Under the pieces are notes generated by a model. It ran no database searches. It was not told the origin of the DNA and saw nothing but the letters and a program-made list of their open reading frames with translations. A stretch of DNA of 64,000 bases, taken from the NCBI RefSeq assembly GCF_003226895.2, contig NZ_PNJG02000001.1:682001-746000 (forward strand). The letters run 5' to 3'. Of this stretch, positions 1-8,079 are shown in pieces; the stretch's first letter is position 1; each line of letters opens with the position of its first letter. Made by a program: the position numbers and the translations under genes. This DNA comes from Kocuria tytonis (GTDB taxonomy: Bacteria; Actinomycetota; Actinomycetes; Actinomycetales; Micrococcaceae).

Positions 1-2719
1 CCGCCAACCCGCTCATGCGCACCGACCGGTCACGGGCACGCCGGTAGGCCTCCTCGTGTCCCGGCACCTGGTCCGCGCAGGAGGTGATGTCCGCAACGAG
101 TGCCTGCAGTCCGCCGAGTTCTCGGGTGAGCCGGTCCCGGAGCGCTTCGCGTTCGGCGCTGTCCGCCACGGCCCTGGTCACGGCCTCCTGCGTGCACTCG
201 CCTCGTTCCTCGGGCGTGAGGCGACCCACCCGCTGCATGTCGTGCGTGGCGAGTTCGGCGTCCACTGCCGCCTGCTCCCGGTGCCGCGACTCGAGCCAGG
301 CCGTCCATTCCGCTGCGCGTGACGACTCCAGCAGTGCATCGGCCACGTCCTGCGGGCTCTGGAACGGCGACGCGTCCAGGGCTCTGCGCAGAGCCTCCTG
401 CGCGGCACGGTCCTCCAGCCGCGCCGCGTCCAACGCGCGCTGCTCCCGCTCCAGCTCGGTGACGGTGCGCACGAGGTTCTCGGCCCCGTCCAGGAATGCC
501 GTGGCCGTGGCGAAGCCCCGCAGCTGCTCCGTCACGTCCCGGCGCTCCCGGACACAGCGCTGCTCCAGGAGCTCGGCACGGCTGCGCGCCCCGGCCGCCT
601 CCGTGCCCAGGCGGTGGCTCTCCCCTTCGACCGCGACCACGCGTTCACGCGCCCCGGCGATCTCCGCAACGTTCCGGCTCAGCCGCTCGAGCCGCTCTTC
701 CAGCTCCGCTTCGGCCCGCTGAGCCAGGCGTGCCCGTTCCACGACGGCCTCGAGGTCGGGGTCCGCTCCGCGCGCCAAAGCCTCCGCTGCCGCCCGCTGC
801 GCCTCCCGCCACACGGCGTGCGAGCGGTCCACCGTGCTCTGGGCCGCTTCCCGCTCGGCCCGTGCGCCGTCCAGGACGGCGGCGGTGACCTCCGAGCCGC
901 TCCCGGATGTCGCCGGCTGCGGATGCGCCGTGGATCCGCACACAGGGCACGGCTCTCCGGCGGTCAGCTCTCCCGCGAGGGTGGCCGCGGCATGGGCGTA
1001 CCTCCGGGTCTCCAGTTCCTCCACGCGGTTGGCCGCGGCGCGACGTGCCGTCTCGTCCCGCTCGTAGTCCCGCGCGCGTTCGGTCTCGAGAATCCGTGCC
1101 CGTTCGTACTCCCGGCTCGCGGTGACGGCCTGCTGACACGTGCGGGCCCGTTCCCGGACGAGGGCCTCGTCCCTGGTGCTGGCGGTCAGCTCCTCCCGGA
1201 CCTGCTCGCAGGCGGCCAGCTCCTCCCGTGCGGCGACCAGCTCCGCTCCCGCCCGCTGCGTCCGCGCCTCCAGATCACGGATCCGCTCCCGCTCGCGCTG
1301 CGCCTCGGCCCGGTCCTCCTCCAGGGCTTGCTCGCGGTCCACGAGGCTCCGCGCGGTCTCGCGAGCGGCCACGGCGGCCTCGTGCAGACCGTCCGGCACG
1401 GCAGTGTCCTCCTGGAGAGCGTCCAGCAGGTCCCCCCGCGACTCCAGGACCTCGCGCCCCGCCCGTCCGGTGTCCGTGTCCGCCGCGAGTGCGCGCCGCA
1501 GCCGGGACACGGTGGCCTCGTGATCCACTACCCGCTCCGCTGTTCGTCGGGCCGCCTCCAGGACCTCCTGGAGATCCTGCGCAGCCGCGTGCTCACGCAG
1601 TCGTCGTTCCGTGGTCTCGACCCGGTCCGCATCGCGCGCGAGCTCTTTCCTGCGCTCCGTCAGGATCTGGTGCCGGGACACGACATCCCGCATGGCTTCC
1701 AGTCGTGTGACGCGCCGCTGGGCCTCGGTGTGTGCCGCTGCCGCCCGGTCGCGCGCGTGGCCCACCTCTTCCACGAGGTCGCGACCCTCGGACGTCAGCC
1801 GGCTCCAGCGCTGGAGCGCCTCCGCGCGCGGGTTCTCGGGTGCGGACACCTCCCCCGCGTGCCGCGGTGTTTCCCCCGGATCTTCCGCCGCGCTCGGGTG
1901 GGACTGGGCCGTCGCGGTTGCATCGGCGTGCCGTTCCGGGAGCGGGCCATCGTCCGGCACTCCGTCCCCCGACGACGCCGTCCCGGCACCCGGGACGTGG
2001 CACCGGGCGGCTTCCGGCAGCTGCGTGCGCGCCCGCACCAGGCGCTCCCGGAACCGTTCCAGCAACTCGTCGGTGCGGTGCACCTCGGCCTCGGCCGTTC
2101 GCAGCTCCGTGCGGGCGTCGTCCGCCCGTGCCTTGAGCTCCTCCTGAATCTCGGCGTAGACGTCCGTCCCGAACAGCTTCTCCAGCAGCTCCTCGCGTTC
2201 CTTGGAACCCGCCTGGAGGAAACGGGCGAACTGCCCCTGGGGAAGCATCACAACCTGGGTGAACTGCTCGCGGTCCAGCCCCACCGCGTGATGGATCAGC
2301 TGTCCCACGTCATCCGGGCGGTAGCCGCGCTCCACCCATTCACCCTGGGCGTGTTCCCGCAGCAGGACCGTGGCGTGGCGGTCGCTCCAGCCCGACGCCG
2401 CGCGCTTGGACGGTTCACGCCAGGCGGGGGTGCGGCTCACGTGCCAGCGCCGTCCGCCGGCGGTGAACTCCACCTCCACGCGAGGGCCGGTGTGCGGATC
2501 GGCGTGGTCGCTGTGCTGGGCCTTGCGTCCGCCCTTGGCCGCCGTGGTGGGTCCGGAACCGTAGAGCGCGAAGCAGATCGCGTCCAGGACACTCGTCTTG
2601 CCGGACCCGGTCTCCCCGTTCAGCAGGAACACGCCCGCCTCGTTGAGGGTGTCGAAGTCGATGGTCTCGCGTCCGGCGAACGGTCCGAACGCGGTGATCT
2701 CCATGCGGTGCAGCTTCAC
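1..2719 (-). CDS. sbcC: Exonuclease SbcC, ATPase subunit (partial, C-terminus beyond left edge)
   Basis: Rad50-like ATPase of the SbcCD nuclease, which opens hairpins and processes DNA ends. The GTG start at 2719 overlaps the sbcD stop as GTGA, so the two are translationally coupled. The N-terminus (MKLHRMEITAFGPFAG) leads to a Walker A, GETGSGKT, at residues 35-42. The frame stays open for about 906 codons to base 1, with the long charged region expected of coiled-coil arms. A CPVC zinc hook lies at residues 591-594 (about 938-949), the apex where SbcC arms dimerise. The signature motif and Walker B lobe are not in the window, so the true length is unknown. Family assignment is firm from the Walker A, zinc hook and sbcD partner. 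Confidence 0.95.
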   Translation of the reverse strand, partial: MKLHRMEITAFGPFAGRETIDFDTLNEAGVFLLNGETGSGKTSVLDAICFALYGSGPTTAAKGGRKAQHSDHADPHTGPRVEVEFTAGGRRWHVSRTPAWREPSKRAASGWSDRHATVLLREHAQGEWVERGYRPDDVGQLIHHAVGLDREQFTQVVMLPQGQFARFLQAGSKEREELLEKLFGTDVYAEIQEELKARADDARTELRTAEAEVHRTDELLERFRERLVRARTQLPEAARCHVPGAGTASSGDGVPDDGPLPERHADATATAQSHPSAAEDPGETPRHAGEVSAPENPRAEALQRWSRLTSEGRDLVEEVGHARDRAAAAHTEAQRRVTRLEAMRDVVSRHQILTERRKELARDADRVETTERRLREHAAAQDLQEVLEAARRTAERVVDHEATVSRLRRALAADTDTGRAGREVLESRGDLLDALQEDTAVPDGLHEAAVAARETARSLVDREQALEEDRAEAQRERERIRDLEARTQRAGAELVAAREELAACEQVREELTASTRDEALVRERARTCQQAVTASREYERARILETERARDYERDETARRAAANRVEELETRRYAHAAATLAGELTAGEPCPVCGSTAHPQPATSGSGSEVTAAVLDGARAEREAAQSTVDRSHAVWREAQRAAAEALARGADPDLEAVVERARLAQRAEAELEERLERLSRNVAEIAGARERVVAVEGESHRLGTEAAGARSRAELLEQRCVRERRDVTEQLRGFATATAFLDGAENLVRTVTELEREQRALDAARLEDRAAQEALRRALDASPFQSPQDVADALLESSRAAEWTAWLESRHREQAAVDAELATHDMQRVGRLTPEERGECTQEAVTRAVADSAEREALRDRLTRELGGLQALVADITSCADQVPGHEEAYRRARDRSVRMSGLA

Positions 2720-3951
2720 TGGGTGGCTCCTCTGTCCTGCACTGCGGCGACGGCGCTGGCCATCTCAGCCGCTTCCTCCGGGGAGAGGGCACGCCGGCGC
2801 ACGTGTTCGAAGAACCGGGCGCACAGTTCCTCGGGGCTTGCGACATCCGCCACTCGCGCGCCGTATGCACGGGGAGTGAGGGTCTTGCCGCCCTCCGGCT
2901 CCCAGCGCAGTTCCACGGTGCGGGGGAAGCGGGTCCGGATCCGCTCCATGGCCGCGGCAGGTCTTTCGGCATCCGTCAGGACCACCTGGCACCACGCGTC
3001 CTCCGCCCCGGCCAGATCCGGATCGCCCAGCAGGGCTTCCAGGGCACCCTTCAGCCGGGACAGTTTCAGGCCCGCCGCGTGGTCCAGGGCCGTGACCTCA
3101 CGGGCCCCGTCACCGTCCACGGCCACGAGCCACGCGCCCTTGGGGTGGCCGGCCTCCGAGAACGAATAGGCCACGGGCGAGCCGCTGTAGCGCACGGCGT
3201 CCGTGATGCGCTGCCGCCGGTGGATGTGCCCCAGCGCCGCGTACTCGTGGTTCGTGAAGATGTCCGCGGACACCGTTCCGAGCCCGCCTGAGTCCACGAT
3301 CCGCTCCGAGTCCGTGGTCTGGGATCCCGTGACGAAGGCGTGCGCCATGACCACGGACGCAGCGACACCGCGGCGCTGCCGGTCGGCATCGATGCGCTCC
3401 ATCACCGCACCGAGCACCGCCTGGTGGGTTGGTGCGCAGTCCAGCACGGTCGCCGCGGCGCGGGGTTCGAGGTACGGGATGCCGTAGACGGCCACGGTGG
3501 AGCTGGCCGGCACAACCCCTCCCGCAGGGGCGGCGAGAGTCCCGTCCGCTGGACCGTGCGACGTCGTACGGCACACCACGCCTCCGTTCCCCCGGGGCGA
3601 GAACAGCACGGGTCGTGCGGCGTCCGCGAGCGCGGTGAGCAGGTGGACCCCGCCGTGGGACATGATCCGGGAGCCGAAGCCCAGCCGGGCGGGCGAGTCG
3701 TGGTTGCCGCTGGTGAGGACCACGTGCGCCCCGGCCGCACGGATGTCCGCGAGAGTGCGGTTCAGCAGCTCCACCACCTCGGTGCGCGGCTGGGCGCGGT
3801 CGTACACGTCCCCCGAGACCAGCACCACGTCCACCGTGTGCTGCTCCACCCACCCCACGATCTCCGCCATTGCGCGGGCCTGGAGGTCCAGGATGTCCAC
3901 GCCGTGGAAGGTACGGCCGAGGTGCCAGTCGGAGGTGTGCAGGAACAGCAT
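2716..3951 (-). CDS. sbcD: Exonuclease SbcD, Mre11-like nuclease subunit
   Basis: Calcineurin-like Mn-dependent nuclease that pairs with SbcC. The protein has 411 residues. Phosphoesterase motifs are visible in order: DWH at residues 8-10, GDVYDR at 47-52, GNHD at 82-85, and a later GHIHR. The C-terminal part carries the capping and SbcC-binding region. I chose ATG 3951 because it begins exactly at MLFLHTSDWHLG, the family N-terminus, and because a TACATT -10 element sits 6 nt before it, which suggests leaderless mRNA. The frame is open about 49 codons further upstream, but that extension has no family resemblance. The stop overlaps the sbcC start by 4 bp. Confidence 0.96.
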   Translation of the reverse strand: MLFLHTSDWHLGRTFHGVDILDLQARAMAEIVGWVEQHTVDVVLVSGDVYDRAQPRTEVVELLNRTLADIRAAGAHVVLTSGNHDSPARLGFGSRIMSHGGVHLLTALADAARPVLFSPRGNGGVVCRTTSHGPADGTLAAPAGGVVPASSTVAVYGIPYLEPRAAATVLDCAPTHQAVLGAVMERIDADRQRRGVAASVVMAHAFVTGSQTTDSERIVDSGGLGTVSADIFTNHEYAALGHIHRRQRITDAVRYSGSPVAYSFSEAGHPKGAWLVAVDGDGAREVTALDHAAGLKLSRLKGALEALLGDPDLAGAEDAWCQVVLTDAERPAAAMERIRTRFPRTVELRWEPEGGKTLTPRAYGARVADVASPEELCARFFEHVRRRALSPEEAAEMASAVAAVQDRGATQ

Positions 3952-3963
3952 GGGGTCAATGTA
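3952..3963 (-). promoter_or_regulatory. Leaderless -10 element of sbcD
   Basis: TACATT at 3963-3958 on the minus strand, then 6 nt, then ATG. No Shine-Dalgarno sequence is visible, so transcription probably starts at the A of the start codon. No convincing -35 was found. Confidence 0.55.
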
Positions 3964-4274
3964 ACGGGCGTCTCGGACACCCGCAGCGATCCCGGACGGA
4001 GGTGTGCAGCGTGGATGGTCGCGGTGACCCGCGCGGCCGAGCCGCTGTGCGACGCCGTCGCACCGGGGCCGCCACGGCACGTCCCCTGATTGCAACAAGC
4101 GCGAATATTGCGGTGCCGTTCCCCGCCGCAGGGGGCCTCTGACCAGCGGTCATGCAGGTGCATGTTCTGCGCTGTCCACAATTGCCCGGTCGGCGGCCCG
4201 TGCGCGCGTTCGGGGTCCTATGCTCTGGGAAATGTCCGGTACGTCACACCGGCATCACGACACAGGGGGAATTC
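3952..4274. other. Divergent intergenic region, sbcD / lipoprotein
   Basis: A 323-bp non-coding stretch between divergent genes. It holds the sbcD -10 element at its left end. A TATGCT hexamer at 4219-4224 is a plausible -10 for the plus-strand lipoprotein operon and would give a leader of about 45 nt. An AGGGGGA ribosome-binding site lies at 4264-4270. A small AT-rich patch (GAATATT around 4103) stands out. No conserved small gene is recognisable. Confidence 0.6.
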
Positions 4275-5036
4275 ATGGGGATGCCGCACGCGAGATCGAC
4301 CAGAGGAGCTTTCACGGCAGCGGCCCTGGCCTGCTGCGCCGCTCTCCCGTTGGCCGGTTGCGGGACCGGGGAGACCGGTGCGGGTTCCAGCGGCAGCCCT
4401 TCCGCGTCCGTCTCCCCCACCCGGTCCGCCGACGCCGCCTCCACGAGCACCCAGGCATCCTCACCGAGCGCTTCAACCGATGCGAGCACCACCGCGCTGC
4501 CGGAGGACTGGCGCCCGGAGGAGCCCACGGTTCTCGCCACCGGGCAGAAGGTGCCCGACGACTACGAACCCGCCACCCTCGAACACCCCGCCCGCAACGT
4601 CCCGAAACCCGTCATGCCCGCCGAGGCGAGCGAGGAGACCGAGGCGGGCGCGCAGGCGTTCCTGAACTACCGGGCGGATGCGCAGTGGTACTCAATTCAG
4701 ACTGGTGATACGTCACTCATTCGGGAAGTGACGTCGACGGACTGCGTAGAATGCACAAAACAATATAACCATTTCGACACAATTTATAGCAAGGGGCATT
4801 GGGGCGCAGGTGGTCATGAGATTGAAAAAATAGCAGATGATTCGTTCGCAAAAAGGGCCGATGGCGGGTACAACCTACCTGTAGCCATAAAAAGTTCTGG
4901 GTTAATCGTGGTCAAAAATCGGCGGATTACTGAACGCCAAGAGCCCTTTAATTTAAGTGAACGTTTCGACACCTACGTCTATTACGAGTCCGGTACGTGG
5001 AGATACCTTACGGCCTCGCCGCGGGGGTCGATGTAG
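4275..5036 (+). CDS. Lipoprotein of unknown function, possibly DUF6318-like
   Basis: Predicted secreted lipoprotein of 253 residues. The start ATG 4275 follows an AGGGGGA Shine-Dalgarno by 4 nt and gives a clean signal peptide with an LAGC lipobox at residues 26-29 (lipidated Cys29). Residues 30 to about 80 are a Ser/Thr/Ala-rich flexible linker. The folded part from about residue 125 contains CVEC (Cys157, Cys160) and many aromatic residues. From memory it resembles the actinobacterial DUF6318 lipoproteins, but I cannot confirm that. Codon usage changes abruptly near residue 137: bases 4741-4800 contain only 22 G/C of 60, although the frame stays intact. The TAG stop overlaps the next GTG start by one base, so the two genes form an operon. 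Confidence 0.85.
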   Translation: MGMPHARSTRGAFTAAALACCAALPLAGCGTGETGAGSSGSPSASVSPTRSADAASTSTQASSPSASTDASTTALPEDWRPEEPTVLATGQKVPDDYEPATLEHPARNVPKPVMPAEASEETEAGAQAFLNYRADAQWYSIQTGDTSLIREVTSTDCVECTKQYNHFDTIYSKGHWGAGGHEIEKIADDSFAKRADGGYNLPVAIKSSGLIVVKNRRITERQEPFNLSERFDTYVYYESGTWRYLTASPRGSM

Positions 5037-5310
5037 TGAAGAATCTGAGCAGAATAGTTTTTCTCGTCTTTGTGATTCTTTCAATGGCAGGCCTTGGCCC
5101 ATCATGGGCCGAGGATGCAGATCCCCCAACAGGCTTTGGTGCGGCCCGCGCCGAAGGCGGTATAGACTCTTCGGCTTCTGCATTGGGCGCAATGATAAAT
5201 TTAAAAGTTTCGGAGCGCTATGCGTCAGGTGAAACAGGTTTTCGAGCTACCGGTGCCAAACAAGATCAAGGCAATAAATCACAGTCAGCCGCGATTATTG
5301 CATGGAATCC
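4690..5310. other. AT-rich compositional block spanning two genes
   Basis: Composition falls sharply. Counted by eye, 4741-4800 has 22/60 G/C and 4861-4920 has 26/60, against a surrounding level of about 70%. The block begins inside the lipoprotein gene and ends inside the PKD-like gene, and neither frame is broken. There are no flanking repeats, integrase or transposase. Confidence 0.85.
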
Positions 5311-6133
5311 CGACACCGACCCCGCATTTCAGAAGGCCCTGCGGGATCGCCTCATGTCCGACGACGACTCCATCTTCTTCAACGCCCGGCTCATGGACAC
5401 CGCCAAGAACAAGACGGTCTACGGTCTGCAGGATCCGTGCACGGATGACAAGGGCGCGGCGCTGAAACGCTGCCGAGCCGCGCAAGAATGCACCGACGAC
5501 TCCGGGACTGCCGGGGTGAACATGGACATCGTGGTCGGCGGTGCCTCGGAGGGTTCGCGCTCGGCACGCGGCACGCAGATGTGTGTGGCCGACGCCCAAG
5601 CGGCGGACGCCGACGACAGTGGCTATGTGCCCCTTCCCGTGTTCACGCTCGAGGACTTCCAGCGCCTGGCCGTGGCGCCGGCCGAGAACCACGTGCAACC
5701 CGCGCCGGACACCCTGAAGAACATGAACACGAACGTGTTCGCCGTGGCGCAGCCCCAGACGTTCACCACCACCCTGGGGGGCTATCCCGTGGCGGTCCGC
5801 GCGTATCCGGTGCAGTACACCTGGAACTACGGGGACGGAACCACGCTGGGCCCCACACCGCTGAGCGGCGCGCCGCTGCCGGACGGCGCGTGGGACGTTC
5901 CCACCGACACCTCGCACGTCTACGCGAGGACCGGGGACTACTCCGTCACCCTGACCACCTCGTTCTACGGGGAGTACAACATCGCGGACACCGGCTGGCA
6001 GCCCGTGGCCGGCTACAACCAGGTGGTCTCCCCCGCGGTCGGGCTGAGCGTCTGGCGCGCCACCGTGCACAATGTCGCCGACGACTGCCGCAGCAACCCC
6101 GCGGGTGTCGGCTGCCCCGGTGGCACCCGCTGA
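5036..6133 (+). CDS. Secreted protein with PKD-like domain, function unknown
   Basis: Predicted exported protein of 365 residues. The GTG start at 5036 overlaps the upstream TAG stop by one base and yields a signal peptide (hydrophobic residues 7-20, likely cleavage after SWA at residue 25). The middle region is Asp/Ala-rich with several Cys. Residues about 255-345 resemble a PKD-type beta-sandwich, with YTWNYGDG, then HVYARTGDYSVTLTT, the usual core motifs. No catalytic residues or sortase signal are seen. The first 90 or so codons are AT-rich like the end of the preceding gene; the rest returns to host-like GC from about 5310. Co-transcription with the lipoprotein suggests a joint cell-surface role, but the substrate is unknown. 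Confidence 0.85.
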   Translation: MKNLSRIVFLVFVILSMAGLGPSWAEDADPPTGFGAARAEGGIDSSASALGAMINLKVSERYASGETGFRATGAKQDQGNKSQSAAIIAWNPDTDPAFQKALRDRLMSDDDSIFFNARLMDTAKNKTVYGLQDPCTDDKGAALKRCRAAQECTDDSGTAGVNMDIVVGGASEGSRSARGTQMCVADAQAADADDSGYVPLPVFTLEDFQRLAVAPAENHVQPAPDTLKNMNTNVFAVAQPQTFTTTLGGYPVAVRAYPVQYTWNYGDGTTLGPTPLSGAPLPDGAWDVPTDTSHVYARTGDYSVTLTTSFYGEYNIADTGWQPVAGYNQVVSPAVGLSVWRATVHNVADDCRSNPAGVGCPGGTR

Positions 6134-6155
6134 CGGACTGGCCCGCGGCACTTCC

Positions 6156-6167
6156 TACACTGGAGGC
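6156..6167 (+). promoter_or_regulatory. Leaderless -10 element of ADP-ribosylglycohydrolase-like gene
   Basis: TACACT at 6156-6161, 6 nt before ATG 6168. The spacer contains GGAGG only one base from ATG, too close to act as a ribosome-binding site for that start, so leaderless initiation explains the start better. Confidence 0.55.
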
Positions 6168-7256
6168 ATGACTTCAGTGCCCGAACCCGAACTGTTGGAC
6201 CGCGACCGCGGACTGGACGCGTCGGCGGCGGACTATCCCATCTTCGTCCGCAGCGTGGTGCTCGCGCCGTGGTCCGTGCAGCCCCGGGCCGGTGCGGGCG
6301 AGGCGACCCAGCTCGCGGCCCGCACGGTGAACGCACTCAACGAGGTGGCCCGGTGGGCGAACGACGGGCAGGCGGCGGACCCCACGGCCTGCGCATGGCT
6401 CTCCTACCTGCGCTGGGCCGTGGCCAACGGTGCGCACCTGTTCGACGACGCCCCGCACCCTCCCGCAGACGACTTCGACCGGGACTTCCCCCTCCTGGCC
6501 CGGCCGGGTGAGCACGCGGGTGACAGCTTCACCGCCCTGGCCACGGGCCGGCTCGGCGAGGTGGCCCGCCCCGTCCTGCCCCTGGGGGGAAGCCCTGAGG
6601 TGCTGGCTCGCACGGCTCCGTACGGACTGCTGCCGAACATCGGGTGGAAGTCCCTCGTGGCCCTCGCCGTGGATTCGGCTGCCATCACCCACGGCAGTGC
6701 CGAGGCGCAGACCGCAGCAGCCGGCATGGCCCTCGCGGTCCACGCGGCATTCCGCGCGAGGGACACCGGCGCTGCCCTCGGGCACGTGGTGGCGGAGACG
6801 AGGCGTGTCTGCGCCCTGATGACCCGACCGGCACCCGTCACGCGCGATCTCCTGGCACGGTGCTGTGACGCCCGCTCGCGGGACGCCCTGCTCGACACCT
6901 CGACTACTCCGGAGGGCCAGCACGCGGCGTCGCACGCACTGGCCCTCGGGTTCGCGGCCGTCCTGCACGCCGCAGATGAGCACCCGGGCCACCCGGCGGG
7001 TTCCGGCGACGGCATCGCGTCTCGCGCGCTGGTTGCTCTTCCCAGGGAATCGGCGACGCTGGAGGCGGCGCGGACCGTGGCCCTGACCGTGGCCGCAGCC
7101 CGCTGGGGACTCGACGCCGCGTCAGATGCCCCGGCCACCGATCCCGTGGCCGCGTCCGAGAAGACGAGGGCGGACACCACCGCCACCGGGGAACGGGATG
7201 TCCGCGCGGAGCTGCTGATCCTCGCGCGGGAGTGGAACGCCCGCTGGCGTCCCTGA
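6168..7256 (+). CDS. ADP-ribosylglycohydrolase-like protein, divergent
   Basis: Protein of 362 residues, largely helical and Ala-rich. Segments RTAPYG (148-153) and SAAITHG (170-176), followed by an alternating Ala-rich helix, match the ADP-ribosylglycohydrolase (ARH/DraG) fold, where the second motif is highly characteristic. The usual N-terminal GxxxGDALG metal-binding motif is absent: the protein instead begins with an unrelated sequence (DYPIFVRSVVLAPWSV). The C-terminal metal site (normally a GGDTD-like motif) is also not recognisable. Either the family has diverged to a non-catalytic role or this lineage uses other ligands. GTG 6177 is an alternative start about 10 nt after GGAGG. The gene is convergent with the downstream exonuclease. 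Confidence 0.7.
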   Translation: MTSVPEPELLDRDRGLDASAADYPIFVRSVVLAPWSVQPRAGAGEATQLAARTVNALNEVARWANDGQAADPTACAWLSYLRWAVANGAHLFDDAPHPPADDFDRDFPLLARPGEHAGDSFTALATGRLGEVARPVLPLGGSPEVLARTAPYGLLPNIGWKSLVALAVDSAAITHGSAEAQTAAAGMALAVHAAFRARDTGAALGHVVAETRRVCALMTRPAPVTRDLLARCCDARSRDALLDTSTTPEGQHAASHALALGFAAVLHAADEHPGHPAGSGDGIASRALVALPRESATLEAARTVALTVAAARWGLDAASDAPATDPVAASEKTRADTTATGERDVRAELLILAREWNARWRP

Positions 7257-7457
7257 GTCAGCGTCCCACCCGATCGCGCCGGTCTCCCCCGGGCTTGCGA
7301 GCGGGGTCGAGGCCGACCCGCGCTCCGGACGCCGCGTGCGGTAGGTCCCAGGGCAGGGGCCCACCTGTCGTGGGCCGCCGCGCAGGGACCCGTCCCGTCG
7401 TGGGTCCCACGGCAGGGTCCACGCCGTGCAAGAGCGGTGCGTGACGCCGCCCGTGGC
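7257..7457. terminator. Convergent intergenic region with two consecutive hairpins
   Basis: Lies between convergent genes. Hairpin 1: GGCCCAC 7358-7364 pairs with GTGGGCC 7370-7376 (5-nt loop). Hairpin 2: GGGACCC 7385-7391 pairs with GGGTCCC 7402-7408 (10-nt loop). Both arms share related sequence, as if duplicated. No T-run follows. A bidirectional terminator is likely. Confidence 0.5.
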
Positions 7458-8039
7458 CTAGAGCTCGGCCCGCTGCATCCGCACCCCGTAGTGGGCGGTG
7501 AGCTCCGCCATGCTCCGGGCCCCGCTGCGGCGGGCGAGATCCAGCACGATGCCCGCGCACGCCAGCGAGTCGCTGAGCGCATTGTGGTGGTCCACCACTT
7601 CCGCCCCCGCCGCGCGGGACGCCGAGGGCAGCGCGTAGGAACGCAGGGAGTACGCCGCGCGGGAGAGTCGCAGGGTGCACGCGTACTCCCAGGGTCGCGG
7701 TCGCCCCCCGCAGGCGTGGTTGGCGGCCTTGATCACCCCGGTGTCGAACACGGCGTTGTGGGCCACCAGCACGGCATCCGGGTCCGAGGGGGCGATGTTC
7801 TCGCACATCCAGTCCCAGAGCCGGTCGAAGGTGGGCGCACCCGTGACGTCCGAGGGTCGGATGCCGTGGATCCGCACGTTGCCCGCCTCGAACGCGTCGT
7901 GACCCACCGGGGGCCGGATGAGGGAGTACCGGGTGTCGACCACCTCGCCGTCCCTGACCCTGACCACCCCCAGGGCGCATGCGGAGGCAAGGCTGCGGTT
8001 GGCGGTCTCGAAGTCTATGGCGGTGAAGCTGACGGGCAC
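7458..8039 (-). CDS. DnaQ-like 3'-5' exonuclease (DEDDh family)
   Basis: A 193-residue stand-alone exonuclease domain, related to the proofreading epsilon subunit of DNA polymerase III and to RNase T. Visible motifs: DFE at residues 9-11 (ExoI), HNAVFD (ExoII), and HNALSDS (ExoIII, DEDDh type). These residues coordinate two metal ions for nucleotidyl hydrolysis. There is no polymerase-binding or helicase extension, so it may act in repair or RNA trimming; the substrate cannot be inferred. The start is GTG 8039, immediately after a leaderless-type TACCCT. It is a monocistronic gene facing the ADP-ribosylglycohydrolase-like gene. Confidence 0.9.
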   Translation of the reverse strand: MPVSFTAIDFETANRSLASACALGVVRVRDGEVVDTRYSLIRPPVGHDAFEAGNVRIHGIRPSDVTGAPTFDRLWDWMCENIAPSDPDAVLVAHNAVFDTGVIKAANHACGGRPRPWEYACTLRLSRAAYSLRSYALPSASRAAGAEVVDHHNALSDSLACAGIVLDLARRSGARSMAELTAHYGVRMQRAEL

Positions 8040-8051
8040 CGTTACAGGGTA
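8040..8051 (-). promoter_or_regulatory. Leaderless -10 element of DnaQ-like exonuclease gene
   Basis: TACCCT at 8051-8046 (minus), 6-nt spacer, then GTG 8039. No Shine-Dalgarno is present. Confidence 0.5.
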
Positions 8052-8079
8052 GGGGCCGTCTCAGACACGTCGGCGCCGG

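Noticed and set aside
614-3169. 851-codon plus-strand open frame
   Set aside because: Lies opposite sbcC/sbcD, which have clear Walker, phosphoesterase and zinc-hook motifs. The plus-strand translation has no domains.
3952-4098. Upstream extension of sbcD to ATG 4098
   Set aside because: Extra 49 residues are Arg/Pro-rich without family match, and a -10 element lies directly before ATG 3951.
4690-5310. Genomic island or prophage insertion
   Set aside because: No integrase, attachment repeats or tRNA nearby; both genes remain in frame through the block.
6162-6166. GGAGG as ribosome-binding site of the ADP-ribosylglycohydrolase-like gene
   Set aside because: It lies 1 nt from ATG 6168. A leaderless start from TACACT explains the arrangement better, though GTG 6177 remains possible.
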